DNA of 64,000 nucleotides. It comes from Allomuricauda sp. ARW1Y1 (GTDB lineage Bacteria > Bacteroidota > Bacteroidia > Flavobacteriales > Flavobacteriaceae). The stretch covers positions 1 to 64,000 of the forward strand of contig NZ_JACBZU010000005.1 of assembly GCF_013407935.1 (NCBI RefSeq), read 5' to 3'. The position numbers and the translations under genes were made by a program. Position 1 is the stretch's first letter. Each line of letters opens with the position of its first letter. Below, one piece after another: positions 53,285 to 63,024 of this stretch. Below the pieces are notes generated by a model. It was not told where the DNA came from. It was given only the letters and a program-made list of their open reading frames with translations, and searched no databases.

Positions 53285-54030
53285 ACTACATCAACACCAG
53301 TATTTCTAAAGTCTTCCAAGATGTCCGCGGTGGGCTCCAATTCCGTAATCATCGTAGTTATATCGCTCATCTCACAAGTTTTATATCGGTTCTTGGAGTT
53401 CAGCTTTTCCGATATGGTAAGGAGCACCGTACTTTTCGAAGCCTGTATAACCGCGTTTTTGACCTGGACGCTTTCCCAATCAAATTCCGTTAGCCCATAA
53501 TTCGCATCGACATATCCTGTTCCGATAAAACCGTAATCGGCATTAATCTTGGACAAATTGTGGATGGCCTGTCCACCGGATGCAATTTGCGACTCTTTCG
53601 CTATGGTGCCCCCCAAGAAAATCACCTCTAGCTTTGGCTTTTTGCATAATTCTATGGCAATGGGCAAGCTCAATGTAAAACAGGTTAGGCTCATTTTTTC
53701 GGGAATGTTCCTGGCAAATTCCAGACAGGTCGTTCCCCCATGGATGATGATGATATTGCCATTGCGCAATAATTGCACTGCTTTCTTTGCAATGATCCTT
53801 TTCTTTTCGATAGCGTAAACCTTGGTCTGTTCCCCGGTATTATTGGCATAAGCCAGGGAAACGGCTCCACCGTGCACCTTTTTTAACTTTTTTTCGGTAT
53901 CCAGTTGTATCACGTCCCTTCTGACCGTGTCGACCGAAACATTGAGAACCTCAGCGATATCGGCCAATAAGACCCGGTTATGTAAAGCTACTTCATTCAA
54001 TATCAATTGGTGTCTTTCTTCCTTGAGCAT
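53281..54030 (-). CDS. DeoR/GlpR-family transcriptional regulator
   Basis: 249 residues. An N-terminal DeoR helix-turn-helix (VLLADIAEVLNVSVDTVRRDVIQLDTEKKLKKVHGGAV, about 19-57) is followed by a sugar-isomerase-like sensor domain (IIIHGGTTCLEFARNI, VIFLGGTIAKESQIASGGQAI, GFIGTGYVDANYGLTEFDWE). Such repressors respond to phosphorylated sugars. It is divergent from the SusC/SusD pair of the MurNAc-type locus, with repeated TGCAA motifs between them, so MurNAc-6-P or GlcNAc-6-P is a reasonable effector. That link is inferred. Confidence 0.88.
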   Translation of the reverse strand: MLKEERHQLILNEVALHNRVLLADIAEVLNVSVDTVRRDVIQLDTEKKLKKVHGGAVSLAYANNTGEQTKVYAIEKKRIIAKKAVQLLRNGNIIIIHGGTTCLEFARNIPEKMSLTCFTLSLPIAIELCKKPKLEVIFLGGTIAKESQIASGGQAIHNLSKINADYGFIGTGYVDANYGLTEFDWESVQVKNAVIQASKSTVLLTISEKLNSKNRYKTCEMSDITTMITELEPTADILEDFRNTGVDVV

Positions 54031-54120
54031 GGTGTTGGTATGGGTTGGTTTGGTACTATTCGCATTAAATGTAGCAGGATTTTGCCATATAACTGAAAAT
54101 TAATTTATAATTTCGAGATA

Positions 54121-54175
54121 TTGCAAAATAAAACTGCAAAATATTGCAAGTTATTGTTTTTTGGTTACTTTTATG
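54121..54175 (+). promoter_or_regulatory. Operator/promoter region between deoR and susC
   Basis: Three TGCAA copies lie at 54122, 54135 and 54145 (spacings 13 and 10), two followed by AAT. Just downstream are TTG-rich bases and TACTTTTA, which could fit the flavobacterial -33/-7 pattern (TTG, about 20 bases, TAnnTTTG). The arrangement suggests DeoR-type repression of both divergent genes. Confidence 0.45.
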
Positions 54176-54238
54176 GAAACGTACAACTTTCAAAAAATGA
54201 CATTAATTCTCGAAATCAATTAATTAACTCAGTGTAAA

Positions 54239-57217
54239 ATGGAAAAACGAAGTTTAAACCACAACAAGATGCTATCTAGACTGACCTGTTTTCTGATGCT
54301 GTTCGCAAGCGCTTTCGCATTTGCACAAACATCGGATTATACCTTTAGCGGCACGGTTAGCGATAGTAGCGATGGGGCACCGATTCCAGGTGCATCCGTA
54401 TTTATCAAGAATACTACCATAGGGGGAGTAACCGACTTTGACGGTAAGTACTCGTTCAATGGAAATGTGGCCAGCGGAAGCTATCAATTACAAGTAAGCT
54501 ATCTAGGGTATACCACCAAAACGGTACCGATTACCATAGGTTCGGAAGGGAACATAGTAACGGACGTCATGCTTCAAGAAGACCTTTTGAGCTTGGACGA
54601 AGTCGTCGTCACCGGTTCTACGGTAGGAGTGAACAAACGAACATTGGGGAATTCCATTTCTTCGGTCAAGTCGGAGGATTTGGTGAATAATGGTGCCACT
54701 GCCGTAGATCAGGCCATATCCGGAAAAGTCACCGGTGCCTTGGTCCAACAAAACTCCGGTGATCCTGCTGGAGGGATAAGCATTCGCTTGCGGGGCCCCA
54801 GCACAGTTCTGGGAAGTTCAGACCCCTTGTATATTGTGGATGGAATCATTATTAGCAATTCAAGTAACCAGTTGATCGACCTAGGAGGTAATGCACAGAA
54901 CAGATTGGCCGACTTGAACCCAAACGATATCGAGCGTATCGAAATCATAAAAGGTGCCGCTGCGGCAGCCGTTTATGGCTCTAGGGCCAGTAATGGTGTG
55001 GTACAAATATTTACCAAAAAGGGAAGATCCGGGGAACCAAGGTTCAGTTTTTCCACGAATGTAAGGGTCAATGAACTTCGTAAAGAAATAGATTATAACA
55101 CGGTCCCGCTATCATGGGTCGATCCGTTCGATAGGAATAACCTGGAGACAGTTCCCGCAACCCGATACAACTATCAGGATGAATTTTTTGGCACGGGATT
55201 CGGTGTTGAAAACTATATTTCCATGAATGGGGGCAATGAGAAGACCTCTTATTTTCTTTCCGCATCCCATTTGGACAACGAGGGAATCATAGAGAACACG
55301 GATTTTCGGCGTATCGGCTTTAAGGCCAATTTGACCCAGAAGGCCTTTGATTGGCTGACCGTAAATGCAGGTCTGAATTACGTGCGAAGTGTAAGTAGCG
55401 ATATTCCCAACGGCGGTATCAATGCGGCTTACGGGGCCATTACGGGCTTTGTGTTCAGCGATAACTCGATCAACCCCTTTCCCAATGAATCCGGTGTTTA
55501 CCCCGTGACCTCCAATTTAGTTCCACGGACCAACCCACTGGAGGCGGTCAACCGCTTTGATTTCGGACAAAAGGTCAACCGTTTCATCACGAGTATCGGA
55601 TTGGACGCCAAAATCACCGAGAAGCTTTCCGCCAACTATACCTTGGGATTGGATTATTTCAATCAATCCGCTACGGCATTTATCCCCATCAACAATACAT
55701 CACCGAACGGGAACGGATTTGCCAGAAGATCGGACATCAACAATTTTCAATATAACAGTGATCTGAACCTGTCCTATAAAACCAATATCAACGAAGCGAT
55801 CACATCAACAACTACCTTGGGCGGTTCATGGCAGTATGAGGAGTTTGACCGTATAGGCATCAGCGCCGACGGACTTCCGCCCATCGTGGAAACCGCGGAA
55901 AGCGGCAGCATCTTGGCCCAAGGAGAGGGCAGATCACAGATATCGTATTGGGGTGCCTTTATCCAACAATCTTTTGGCTATAAGGATAAACTCTATATCA
56001 ACGGAGCGTTACGGCAGGATGGTGCCTCTACTTTTGGCGAGGACGAGCGTAACCAGCTCTATGCCAAAGCGAGTCTGTCCTATATCCTTTCCGAGGAAGA
56101 CTTCTGGGAAGATACCTTTGGGGATGCCTTTAGCACATTTAAAGTAAGGGCCTCCTGGGGACAGGCGGGAAACCTTACCGCACTTACGGCATTTCAGCGC
56201 TTTACCTTGCTCAATCCAGCTGCCATCAACGGCTCCCCAAGTTTGATTCCAAGTACCCAACAGGGGGATTTGAATATAGCCCCGGAGCGGCAAGAGGAAA
56301 TAGAGTTTGGTTTTGACGCCGGGTTCTTGAACAATAGACTGGGTATCGAAGCGACCTATTATAAGCAGGATGTCACGGACCTATTATTGCCCAGGGAGCT
56401 TGCCCCATCGACCGGTTTCGCTTCCCGAATAGAAAATGTGGGCAACTTGGAAAACAAGGGTCTGGAAATCCTTTTAAAAGGTTCGCCCATAAAATCAGAG
56501 GATTTTTCGTGGGACATTACCGCCACCTACTCCAAGAATGAGAATACGGTTACCAATGTCGCCGGTGGAGGGCAGTTTGCGCTCGCGGGCAGTTTCTCGA
56601 CCAACTTTGTCATCGAAGGTGAACCATTGGGTGTATTCTACAGACAGTTCTATGCTCGCGATCCCGATGGAAGTATTTCCTTGGATGAAAATGGATATCC
56701 CTTTACGGGGGTAACGGAAGATGGTTCCACATCGAAAGTGATCGGTGATCCCAACCCGGAATGGTTCGGTTCCCTGATCAATGAATTTACCTATAAGGAC
56801 TTTTCCTTTAGGGTCCAGTTCGATGCCGTTCAAGGATTCGATGTCTTCAACTGGAACAGAAGATTGTTGGACAATGTCATCTTTGGAGGCGGGTTCAATG
56901 TAGGCCAGGAATTATTGGGTAACCGACCTAAAGGTTTCGGAGGTGCACAGGCAGGTATTTTCGAGGAATTTGTCGAGGATGGTTCCTTTGTAAAGCTTCG
57001 GGAATTGGCCCTAAGCTATAATCTAAGGGAACCGTTCAAAGGGGTCGATAATTTGAAGATCAGTCTAGTGGGCAGGAACTTGATTTCTTGGGATGACTAC
57101 AGTGGTTGGGACCCTGAAATCAACTCTGCCGGACAGAGCAATGGAGTTAGAGGATTTGATTTTGCCGGGGTACCTATCCCGCGCACATATCAAATAGGTA
57201 TAAATGTCAACTTCTAA
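54239..57217 (+). CDS. SusC/RagA-family TonB-dependent outer-membrane transporter
   Basis: 992 residues. Signal peptide (about 10-30, ending FAQ), carboxypeptidase-D-like domain (FSGTVSDSSDGAPIPGASVFIK), TonB-entry segment (LSLDEVVVTGSTVGVNKR), plug (GDPAGGISIRLRGPSTVLG, DPLYIVDGIII, VYGSRASNGVVQIFTK) and barrel ending QIGINVNF. It is the first gene of the locus that includes AnmK, a sodium symporter and MurQ, so it probably imports peptidoglycan-derived saccharides or muropeptides with its SusD partner, which starts 12 bases downstream. Confidence 0.94.
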   Translation: MEKRSLNHNKMLSRLTCFLMLFASAFAFAQTSDYTFSGTVSDSSDGAPIPGASVFIKNTTIGGVTDFDGKYSFNGNVASGSYQLQVSYLGYTTKTVPITIGSEGNIVTDVMLQEDLLSLDEVVVTGSTVGVNKRTLGNSISSVKSEDLVNNGATAVDQAISGKVTGALVQQNSGDPAGGISIRLRGPSTVLGSSDPLYIVDGIIISNSSNQLIDLGGNAQNRLADLNPNDIERIEIIKGAAAAAVYGSRASNGVVQIFTKKGRSGEPRFSFSTNVRVNELRKEIDYNTVPLSWVDPFDRNNLETVPATRYNYQDEFFGTGFGVENYISMNGGNEKTSYFLSASHLDNEGIIENTDFRRIGFKANLTQKAFDWLTVNAGLNYVRSVSSDIPNGGINAAYGAITGFVFSDNSINPFPNESGVYPVTSNLVPRTNPLEAVNRFDFGQKVNRFITSIGLDAKITEKLSANYTLGLDYFNQSATAFIPINNTSPNGNGFARRSDINNFQYNSDLNLSYKTNINEAITSTTTLGGSWQYEEFDRIGISADGLPPIVETAESGSILAQGEGRSQISYWGAFIQQSFGYKDKLYINGALRQDGASTFGEDERNQLYAKASLSYILSEEDFWEDTFGDAFSTFKVRASWGQAGNLTALTAFQRFTLLNPAAINGSPSLIPSTQQGDLNIAPERQEEIEFGFDAGFLNNRLGIEATYYKQDVTDLLLPRELAPSTGFASRIENVGNLENKGLEILLKGSPIKSEDFSWDITATYSKNENTVTNVAGGGQFALAGSFSTNFVIEGEPLGVFYRQFYARDPDGSISLDENGYPFTGVTEDGSTSKVIGDPNPEWFGSLINEFTYKDFSFRVQFDAVQGFDVFNWNRRLLDNVIFGGGFNVGQELLGNRPKGFGGAQAGIFEEFVEDGSFVKLRELALSYNLREPFKGVDNLKISLVGRNLISWDDYSGWDPEINSAGQSNGVRGFDFAGVPIPRTYQIGINVNF

Positions 57218-57229
57218 AAAAGCACAACG

Positions 57230-58564
57230 ATGAAAAAACATAACATATACAGCACCGTATTAACACTGATGTCAATAGTACTATTGGCTTCTTGTGAGAC
57301 CGATTTCGACAATCCCAATGCCGCGACGGTAGATGAAACCTTTTCATCCCGTGAAGGTATTCTCGCCGCATCCGTCGGACTACAACAGTTGTACTCGACC
57401 ACGGGGGTACGATGGGCCGTGGAAACCCCTGCGATAACAACGCGGGAAGGCGGTATTACGACCACCTTCCAGAATATGATCGAACTTGAGGATGGCGGGA
57501 CAAGCTTGCCCAATTTCAATTCCAATGTGCAGGGCTTATGGTCTTCCATGCTGCGCATCATAAAGATAGCCGAGGATATCGAGGCCAATGCAGGAACCAT
57601 TGAACTGGAGGCAGGAACACAGAGCGGCCTTATAGCGCATGCCAAACTGTTCAAGGCTTTGGCCATTGGCAATCTGGCCCAGAATTTTGAACAGGTCATC
57701 GTTGTCTCCAATACGGATAATCAGGCTGAATTTGTCCCAAGGGCCACTGGCTATGAAACGGCGATTACTTTGTTGAACGAAGCAAAAAGTGCCATCGATG
57801 AGAATCCCGTTTCACAGGAATTCATCAATGCCGTAACCTTGGGGAATATCGATGTCCGCAACGCCATCAATGCGTTGCTCGCCCGATACAATCTGTTCGC
57901 GGGAAATTATGAAGCCGCAATAACCGCTGCAAACAGCGTGGACCTTACAAGCACGTCCACGTTTGAGTATGATGCCATCAATTTGAATCCCATTTGGAGC
58001 CGTGTCTTTCTGAACAATGCACCCAACTTTAAGCCAAGGGATAATTTTGGCCTCCCGTCCGAATTTGTCTTCGATCCTGCCGATGGGCGTACCGCTTTCT
58101 ATTTGGTACCCTTGGACGAAACCAATCAAAACGGATTGCCGATTGAGGACTTAGCGGGCTTTTTCAACGTAAATACGGGTTCCATACCGGTGTACATTCC
58201 GGATGAGATGAATTTGATAGTGGCGGAGGCAAATATCAGAAAGTCTGGTCCTGACCTTGGTGCTGCCGTGGCCGCCTTGAACGAAGTGCTTACCGATACC
58301 GACGATCCTTTCGGAATCAATGCCAATGTAGGCCCTTATGCCGGTGCGTCAACATCAGAGGCCATTTTGATGGAAGTATATAAAAATCGAAGAGCAGAGC
58401 TCTTCTTGACAGGTATGAGCTTGGAAGACAGCAGGAGATTCGGTAGACCGGAACCCAGTGGGACATCAATGATCTACACGGAAGAAAGAAACCGCAACTT
58501 CTATCCGTATCCCGATCTGGAGAGAAACAGTAATCCGAATACCCCGGATGACCCGAGTATATAA
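57230..58564 (+). CDS. SusD/RagB-family lipoprotein (short form)
   Basis: 444 residues with lipid Cys at LLASC (about 22). TPR-like helical SusD features are visible (AKLFKALAIGNLAQNFEQVI, NALLARYNLFAGNYEAAITAAN, LIVAEANIRKSGPDLGAAVAALNEVL, MEVYKNRRAELFLTGMSLEDSRRFGR). It is shorter than the about 550-residue SusD at 32 kb. It pairs with the SusC gene 12 bases upstream and is followed by a strong terminator, so SusC/SusD can be transcribed apart from the cytosolic genes that follow. Confidence 0.88.
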   Translation: MKKHNIYSTVLTLMSIVLLASCETDFDNPNAATVDETFSSREGILAASVGLQQLYSTTGVRWAVETPAITTREGGITTTFQNMIELEDGGTSLPNFNSNVQGLWSSMLRIIKIAEDIEANAGTIELEAGTQSGLIAHAKLFKALAIGNLAQNFEQVIVVSNTDNQAEFVPRATGYETAITLLNEAKSAIDENPVSQEFINAVTLGNIDVRNAINALLARYNLFAGNYEAAITAANSVDLTSTSTFEYDAINLNPIWSRVFLNNAPNFKPRDNFGLPSEFVFDPADGRTAFYLVPLDETNQNGLPIEDLAGFFNVNTGSIPVYIPDEMNLIVAEANIRKSGPDLGAAVAALNEVLTDTDDPFGINANVGPYAGASTSEAILMEVYKNRRAELFLTGMSLEDSRRFGRPEPSGTSMIYTEERNRNFYPYPDLERNSNPNTPDDPSI

Positions 58565-58604
58565 ATACGTATAATGTAGCGGTTTGAGTTAGTTTTAGTT
58601 TACT

Positions 58605-58638
58605 AGGCCTACAACCTCTGTTATGTTGTAGGCCTTTT
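58605..58638 (+). terminator. Intrinsic terminator after SusD
   Basis: A perfect 11-bp stem (58605-58615 with 58625-58635), 9-base loop and a T4 tail. It separates SusC/SusD from the methyltransferase-AnmK-symporter-MurQ unit. Confidence 0.9.
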
Positions 58639-58684
58639 ATGTACAGTCGTAGTTTACACTTGATTAGTAATAGAATTGAATGAT

Positions 58685-59347
58685 ATGATGAACCAAAGGA
58701 TTATAGACTCTTGGAACAAAAACGCCGAAGAGTGGATTAAAGTCATTGCCAACGATGAAATCGGCTCAAGGAGATTTACCAATAAGGCCATTGTTGGAGA
58801 ACTAAAGAGCCTTGCTGGGGATAAGGTAATCGATATAGGCTGTGGAGAGGGGTGGCTTACAAGGTCCATAACGGAAATGGGAAAAAACGCGGTGGGTATG
58901 GATGCCATCGAACCGCTATTGGTTGCAGCCCGATCGAAAGGGCCTGAATCCTATTATCAAATGTCCTATGAAGAGCTCATGGAGGGAAAACCCATTCCAG
59001 AAGCTCCCTTCGATATCGCCGTATTTAACTTTTGTCTCTATCAAAAAGAGGGTCTTGCCAATCTGTTACGTGCCACAAAAAATCAGTTGCATACAGGAGG
59101 CAAGATCGTGATCCAAACGCTGCATCCCTTTTTTATGTTCGACAATGGACTGGACTATAAAAGTCAACTGATTTCCGATTCATGGAAGGGGCTACCCGGT
59201 AATTTTAGGGACGGCCACGAGTGGTATGCGCGGACTTTTGAGGATTGGGTCAACATTATTGGGGAATCATCCCTACAGCTGAACAGCATCAAAGAAGTTT
59301 TGAATTCGGAGGGCAAACCGATTTCCCTGATATTGAAAATCAACTGA
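58685..59347 (+). CDS. SAM-dependent class I methyltransferase
   Basis: 220 residues from the ATG at 58685; a TTG at 58676 is also in frame. Rossmann-fold motif I is VIDIGCGEG (49-57), followed by the acidic motif II region GMDAIEPLL, and IAVFNFCLY and IVIQTLHPFFMF (motif IV/V). The small-molecule target is not evident. It lies 1 base from anmK, so it is co-transcribed with the MurNAc genes; methylation of a sugar or lactyl group is a guess only. Confidence 0.85.
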   Translation: MMNQRIIDSWNKNAEEWIKVIANDEIGSRRFTNKAIVGELKSLAGDKVIDIGCGEGWLTRSITEMGKNAVGMDAIEPLLVAARSKGPESYYQMSYEELMEGKPIPEAPFDIAVFNFCLYQKEGLANLLRATKNQLHTGGKIVIQTLHPFFMFDNGLDYKSQLISDSWKGLPGNFRDGHEWYARTFEDWVNIIGESSLQLNSIKEVLNSEGKPISLILKIN

Positions 59348-59348
59348 C

Positions 59349-60425
59349 ATGAAGATATTTAAGGTAATTGGTTTAATGTCGGGAACCTCCTTGGATGGCT
59401 TGGATATCGCTTATTGTCATATCTGGAGGACGGGAGACAAGTGGGATTTTGAGATAAAGAAGACCAAAGGCATACCGTATGACAATGGATTGAAAGAACA
59501 GCTTAGGAAATCCATATATCTAACTGCCAGTGAACTTCTGGCTTTTGATGTGAAATATGGTATTTGGCTGGGTGAAAGGGTAAAGGATTTTATTCAAAGT
59601 GAGGGAATTGAAGTAGACTTTATTGCGAATCATGGTCATACCAGCCATCACCGACCCGAACTTGGCTTTACCCATCAGTTGGGCTCTGGACAGTATCTCG
59701 CCAATACCGCTGGGCATAAAGTTATTTGTGATTTCAGGAATAAGGATATCTCCTTGGGAGGCCAAGGCGCTCCCCTGGTCCCCATAGGGGATAGCCACTT
59801 CTTCCATGCATACGACTTCTGCCTGAACTTGGGAGGAATCAGCAATATCTCTTTTGAGCACAAGGGCCATCGCATTGCTTACGATATTGGTCTCGCGAAC
59901 ATGGTATTGAATCACATCACTGCGAAGATCGGATTACCTTATGACGATGGAGGACAACTGGCGCAAAAAGGAACACTCATTCCGGAACTGTTAAGGGATT
60001 TGAACGCGCTAGCATATTATCGGCAACCCTTTCCTAAATCAACTGGATTTGAATGGTTCATGGAGCAAGTAGTCCCTATTTTGGATAACTATGATAATGA
60101 TACAGCGGATTTGTTGCACACCTGTATCCATCACATATCCGAACAGATCGCTGTACAGGTCAATTCAAACTGCTCCAAAAGGGAGGCCGGTATGCTGGTC
60201 ACCGGTGGAGGTGCAATAAACAGCTATTTGATGAGGGTCCTGCAGGAGCAGTTAGGGGCGAAGGTGAAATTGGTCATCCCGCCTGAGGAAATCATAGCCT
60301 TCAAGGAAGCCCTGGTATTTGCATTAATGGGCGTGCTAAAAATGGTACATGAAACCAATGTGTTGGGCTCCGTTACAGGAGCATCCAAGGATTCCTCCTC
60401 CGGCATCATTTACGAACCGAAATAG
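59349..60425 (+). CDS. anmK: Anhydro-N-acetylmuramic acid kinase
   Basis: 358 residues, the usual family length. AnmK cleaves the 1,6-anhydro bond of anhMurNAc and phosphorylates it at C6 in one ATP-dependent step, giving MurNAc-6-P. Signatures: GLMSGTSLDGLD (8-19), HGHTSHHRP, GDSHFF, LNLGGISNISF, YDIGLANMV, and LVTGGGAINSYLM near the C-terminus. It acts in the cytosol and passes its product to MurQ, encoded two genes downstream. The start is an ATG 1 base after the methyltransferase stop. Confidence 0.93.
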   Translation: MKIFKVIGLMSGTSLDGLDIAYCHIWRTGDKWDFEIKKTKGIPYDNGLKEQLRKSIYLTASELLAFDVKYGIWLGERVKDFIQSEGIEVDFIANHGHTSHHRPELGFTHQLGSGQYLANTAGHKVICDFRNKDISLGGQGAPLVPIGDSHFFHAYDFCLNLGGISNISFEHKGHRIAYDIGLANMVLNHITAKIGLPYDDGGQLAQKGTLIPELLRDLNALAYYRQPFPKSTGFEWFMEQVVPILDNYDNDTADLLHTCIHHISEQIAVQVNSNCSKREAGMLVTGGGAINSYLMRVLQEQLGAKVKLVIPPEEIIAFKEALVFALMGVLKMVHETNVLGSVTGASKDSSSGIIYEPK

Positions 60426-60462
60426 CCAGTAGCTTATCGTTGAACCACAAAAACCGTTTTAG

Positions 60463-61917
60463 TTGGACCTTACCCTGATCTTTTTCGTTATTCTGTGTTA
60501 TTTTCTGGTACTCATGGCCATTTCATATGTTACTTCCAGACACAGTGGCGATGAGACCTACTTTACCGGGGACCGTCAATCCCCTTGGTTTTTGGTCGCC
60601 TTTGGTATGATAGGTGCCGGACTTTCGGGCGTAACCTATGTGTCGTTGCCCGGGATGGTGGGAAATAATAATTTCCACTTCTTCCAATTCATACTGGGTA
60701 ATGTCGTTGGGTATCTCTTTATCACTTTTGTGCTCATCCCGTTGTACTATCGGCTAAGGTTGGTATCCATTTATTCCTATTTACGGGAACGGTTTGGCAA
60801 TAGGGCCTATAAAACAGGTTCATTGTTTTTTCTGATTTCCCAGTCCTTTGGTACTTCGCTGCGGTTATTGTTGGCAGCGAAAATCCTTCAATTTGTGTTT
60901 TTTGAAAAGATAGGAAGCCCGTTTCCAATCACCGTTATCGTCATTTTGTTGATGGTTTGGCTGTATTCCTATAAGTCCGGCATCAAAACCATTGTTTGGA
61001 CGGATACCCTTCAAACCATCTTTTTGATCTTAGGTGCCTTGATCACTTGTTACTATGTAATTACTTCATTGAACCTCACACTTACAGCATCGATAAATGA
61101 GATGGTCAATCATCCCTATTTTGATGTTTTCAACTGGGAACCCAAGTCGGACAATAACTTTTTCAAACAGTTCATTGCAGGGATATTGGTAGCGATAGCG
61201 ATGATCGGATTGGACCAGAATATGATGCAAAAGACCCTAAGCTGCAGAAATGTATGGGAGGCACAAAAAAATACACTGAGCTATAGTTCCATATTGGCCG
61301 TAACCCAGTTTCTGTTTATGGGGCTGGGCATTTTACTGTACATCTATGCCGAACATATAAGATTGGAGTTACCCGTTGCTGCAAACGGCACGCTATTGGA
61401 CACGGATACACTATTCCCGAATATTGCTTTGAACCATTTAAACCCTATGGCCGGAATCTTTTTTTTGTTAGGTATCATTGCAGCTTCTTTTTCAAGTGTC
61501 GATTCCGCCTTGACGGCACTGACCACGTCCTTCACCTACGATTTCTTGGATATCTCAAACAAAACCGTTAAAAATCCCAAACGAATAAAGAACATCGTAT
61601 TGTTTGGCTTTTCAATACTGGTTTTTGGGATCATCATGCTATTTTCAAGTAGCAGGGGCGATGTAATTTCCTTGATCTTCAATGTGGCCGGATATACCTA
61701 TGGTCCTTTACTGGGCCTCTATGTTTTTGGGATGTTTACCACTATAAAAATCAAGGACCAAGTGGTCCCGATTATATGTATTTTAGCTCCCATAGCGACC
61801 TATCTTTTAAGCCTGTTTCTCAAGGACACCTATGATTTCGATATGGGTTTTATCAATATTGCCGTCAACGGGGGCTTAACTTTTTTGGGATTGATTTTAA
61901 TTAAAAGAAAGAAATGA
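60463..61917 (+). CDS. Sodium:solute symporter (SSS family)
   Basis: 484 residues from a TTG at 60463, with 12-13 membrane helices. SSS-family blocks are visible: TGDRQSPWFLVAFGMIGAGLSGVTYVSLPG, FITFVLIPLYYRLRLVSIYSYLRERFG (a family hallmark), WTDTLQTIFLILGA and AASFSSVDSALTALTTSF. It probably couples sodium entry to uptake of a sugar; placement between anmK and murQ suggests anhMurNAc or MurNAc. MurQ starts within its stop codon (ATGA overlap). Confidence 0.88.
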   Translation: MDLTLIFFVILCYFLVLMAISYVTSRHSGDETYFTGDRQSPWFLVAFGMIGAGLSGVTYVSLPGMVGNNNFHFFQFILGNVVGYLFITFVLIPLYYRLRLVSIYSYLRERFGNRAYKTGSLFFLISQSFGTSLRLLLAAKILQFVFFEKIGSPFPITVIVILLMVWLYSYKSGIKTIVWTDTLQTIFLILGALITCYYVITSLNLTLTASINEMVNHPYFDVFNWEPKSDNNFFKQFIAGILVAIAMIGLDQNMMQKTLSCRNVWEAQKNTLSYSSILAVTQFLFMGLGILLYIYAEHIRLELPVAANGTLLDTDTLFPNIALNHLNPMAGIFFLLGIIAASFSSVDSALTALTTSFTYDFLDISNKTVKNPKRIKNIVLFGFSILVFGIIMLFSSSRGDVISLIFNVAGYTYGPLLGLYVFGMFTTIKIKDQVVPIICILAPIATYLLSLFLKDTYDFDMGFINIAVNGGLTFLGLILIKRKK

Positions 61918-62753
61918 GCAAAAACAAGTATATGACCGAGCAACCTTCGAATTATGATGGTCTCGAAAAGATGGATACCTTCGAATTGTTGACCAATATC
62001 AACCATGAGGATAAGGGCGTTCCTTTGGTGACGGAAAAGGCCATACCGCAAATAAAGAAATTTGTCGATCATGCGGTCGCCAAAATGAAAAAAGGGGGTA
62101 GACTCTTTTATATTGGCGCAGGTACCAGTGGAAGACTCGGTGTCTTGGACGCCTCAGAATGCCCCCCTACCTTTGGGGTGTCCGATGATTGGATCATCGG
62201 TCTTATTGCCGGGGGCGATAAGGCCTTGCGCAAAGCCGTGGAAAACGCTGAAGATGATTTCGATCAAGCTTGGAAAGACCTTCAAACATTCAATATCAGC
62301 GAAAAGGATATTGTGCTGGGAATAGCGGCCTCAGGTACTACGCCCTATGTCATAGGAGGAATACGAAAGTCCAAGGAACATTCGATTTTGACAGGAAGTA
62401 TATCCTGTAATGCCCATGCGCCCCTTTCTAAGCTATCCGATTATCCCATAGAGTTGGTCGTGGGGCCTGAATTTGTCACCGGCAGTACACGGATGAAAGC
62501 CGGTACAGCACAAAAGCTTGCCTTGAACATGATTTCCACCTCCATTATGATCCAGTTGGGCAGGGTACGCGGGAACAAGATGGTGGATATGCAATTGTCC
62601 AATAAAAAGTTGGTCGACCGCGGCAAAAGAATGTTAATGGAGGAATTGGATATTGATGAAAAACTGGCCGGTCAATTGTTGGAAAAGCATAAGAATATCA
62701 GAAAGGTGCTGGACTCTTATGACTCCCAAATGAAAAAAAGAATGGATTCGTAA
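61914..62753 (+). CDS. murQ: N-acetylmuramic acid 6-phosphate etherase
   Basis: 279 residues. MurQ cleaves the lactyl ether of MurNAc-6-P to give GlcNAc-6-P and D-lactate. The SIS domain has YIGAGTSGRLGVLDASECPPTFG (67-88), including the catalytic Glu82, then GIAASGTTPYVIGG and GPEFVTGSTRMKAGTAQKLALNM. The length fits the family. It is coupled to the symporter by a 4-base overlap and completes the AnmK-to-MurQ route, which is the last gene of the unit. No clear terminator follows. Confidence 0.94.
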   Translation: MSKNKYMTEQPSNYDGLEKMDTFELLTNINHEDKGVPLVTEKAIPQIKKFVDHAVAKMKKGGRLFYIGAGTSGRLGVLDASECPPTFGVSDDWIIGLIAGGDKALRKAVENAEDDFDQAWKDLQTFNISEKDIVLGIAASGTTPYVIGGIRKSKEHSILTGSISCNAHAPLSKLSDYPIELVVGPEFVTGSTRMKAGTAQKLALNMISTSIMIQLGRVRGNKMVDMQLSNKKLVDRGKRMLMEELDIDEKLAGQLLEKHKNIRKVLDSYDSQMKKRMDS

Positions 62754-63024
62754 ATTGAAAGAACAGCGACTGAGCTGCAAGACATCACCTTTGCGCGGCA
62801 TTAAACGGTTGATTTTAAATGTACCTACAATAGCAATCTGTCCCTGAACTTAAATTGTACCAAAACAAACATCTCGAATGCCTTGCTAATAGTGGGTACC
62901 TAATGTTCAAACGATTCTGTTTTGAATCTTGAGTTGGTAAATAAGGGGAAATACTATAAAGGTTGTAGTGTAATCGGTGGCAAAACTCCGGTTTGGACAG
63001 GCACCGGAGCGGCCCTTTGGAATG

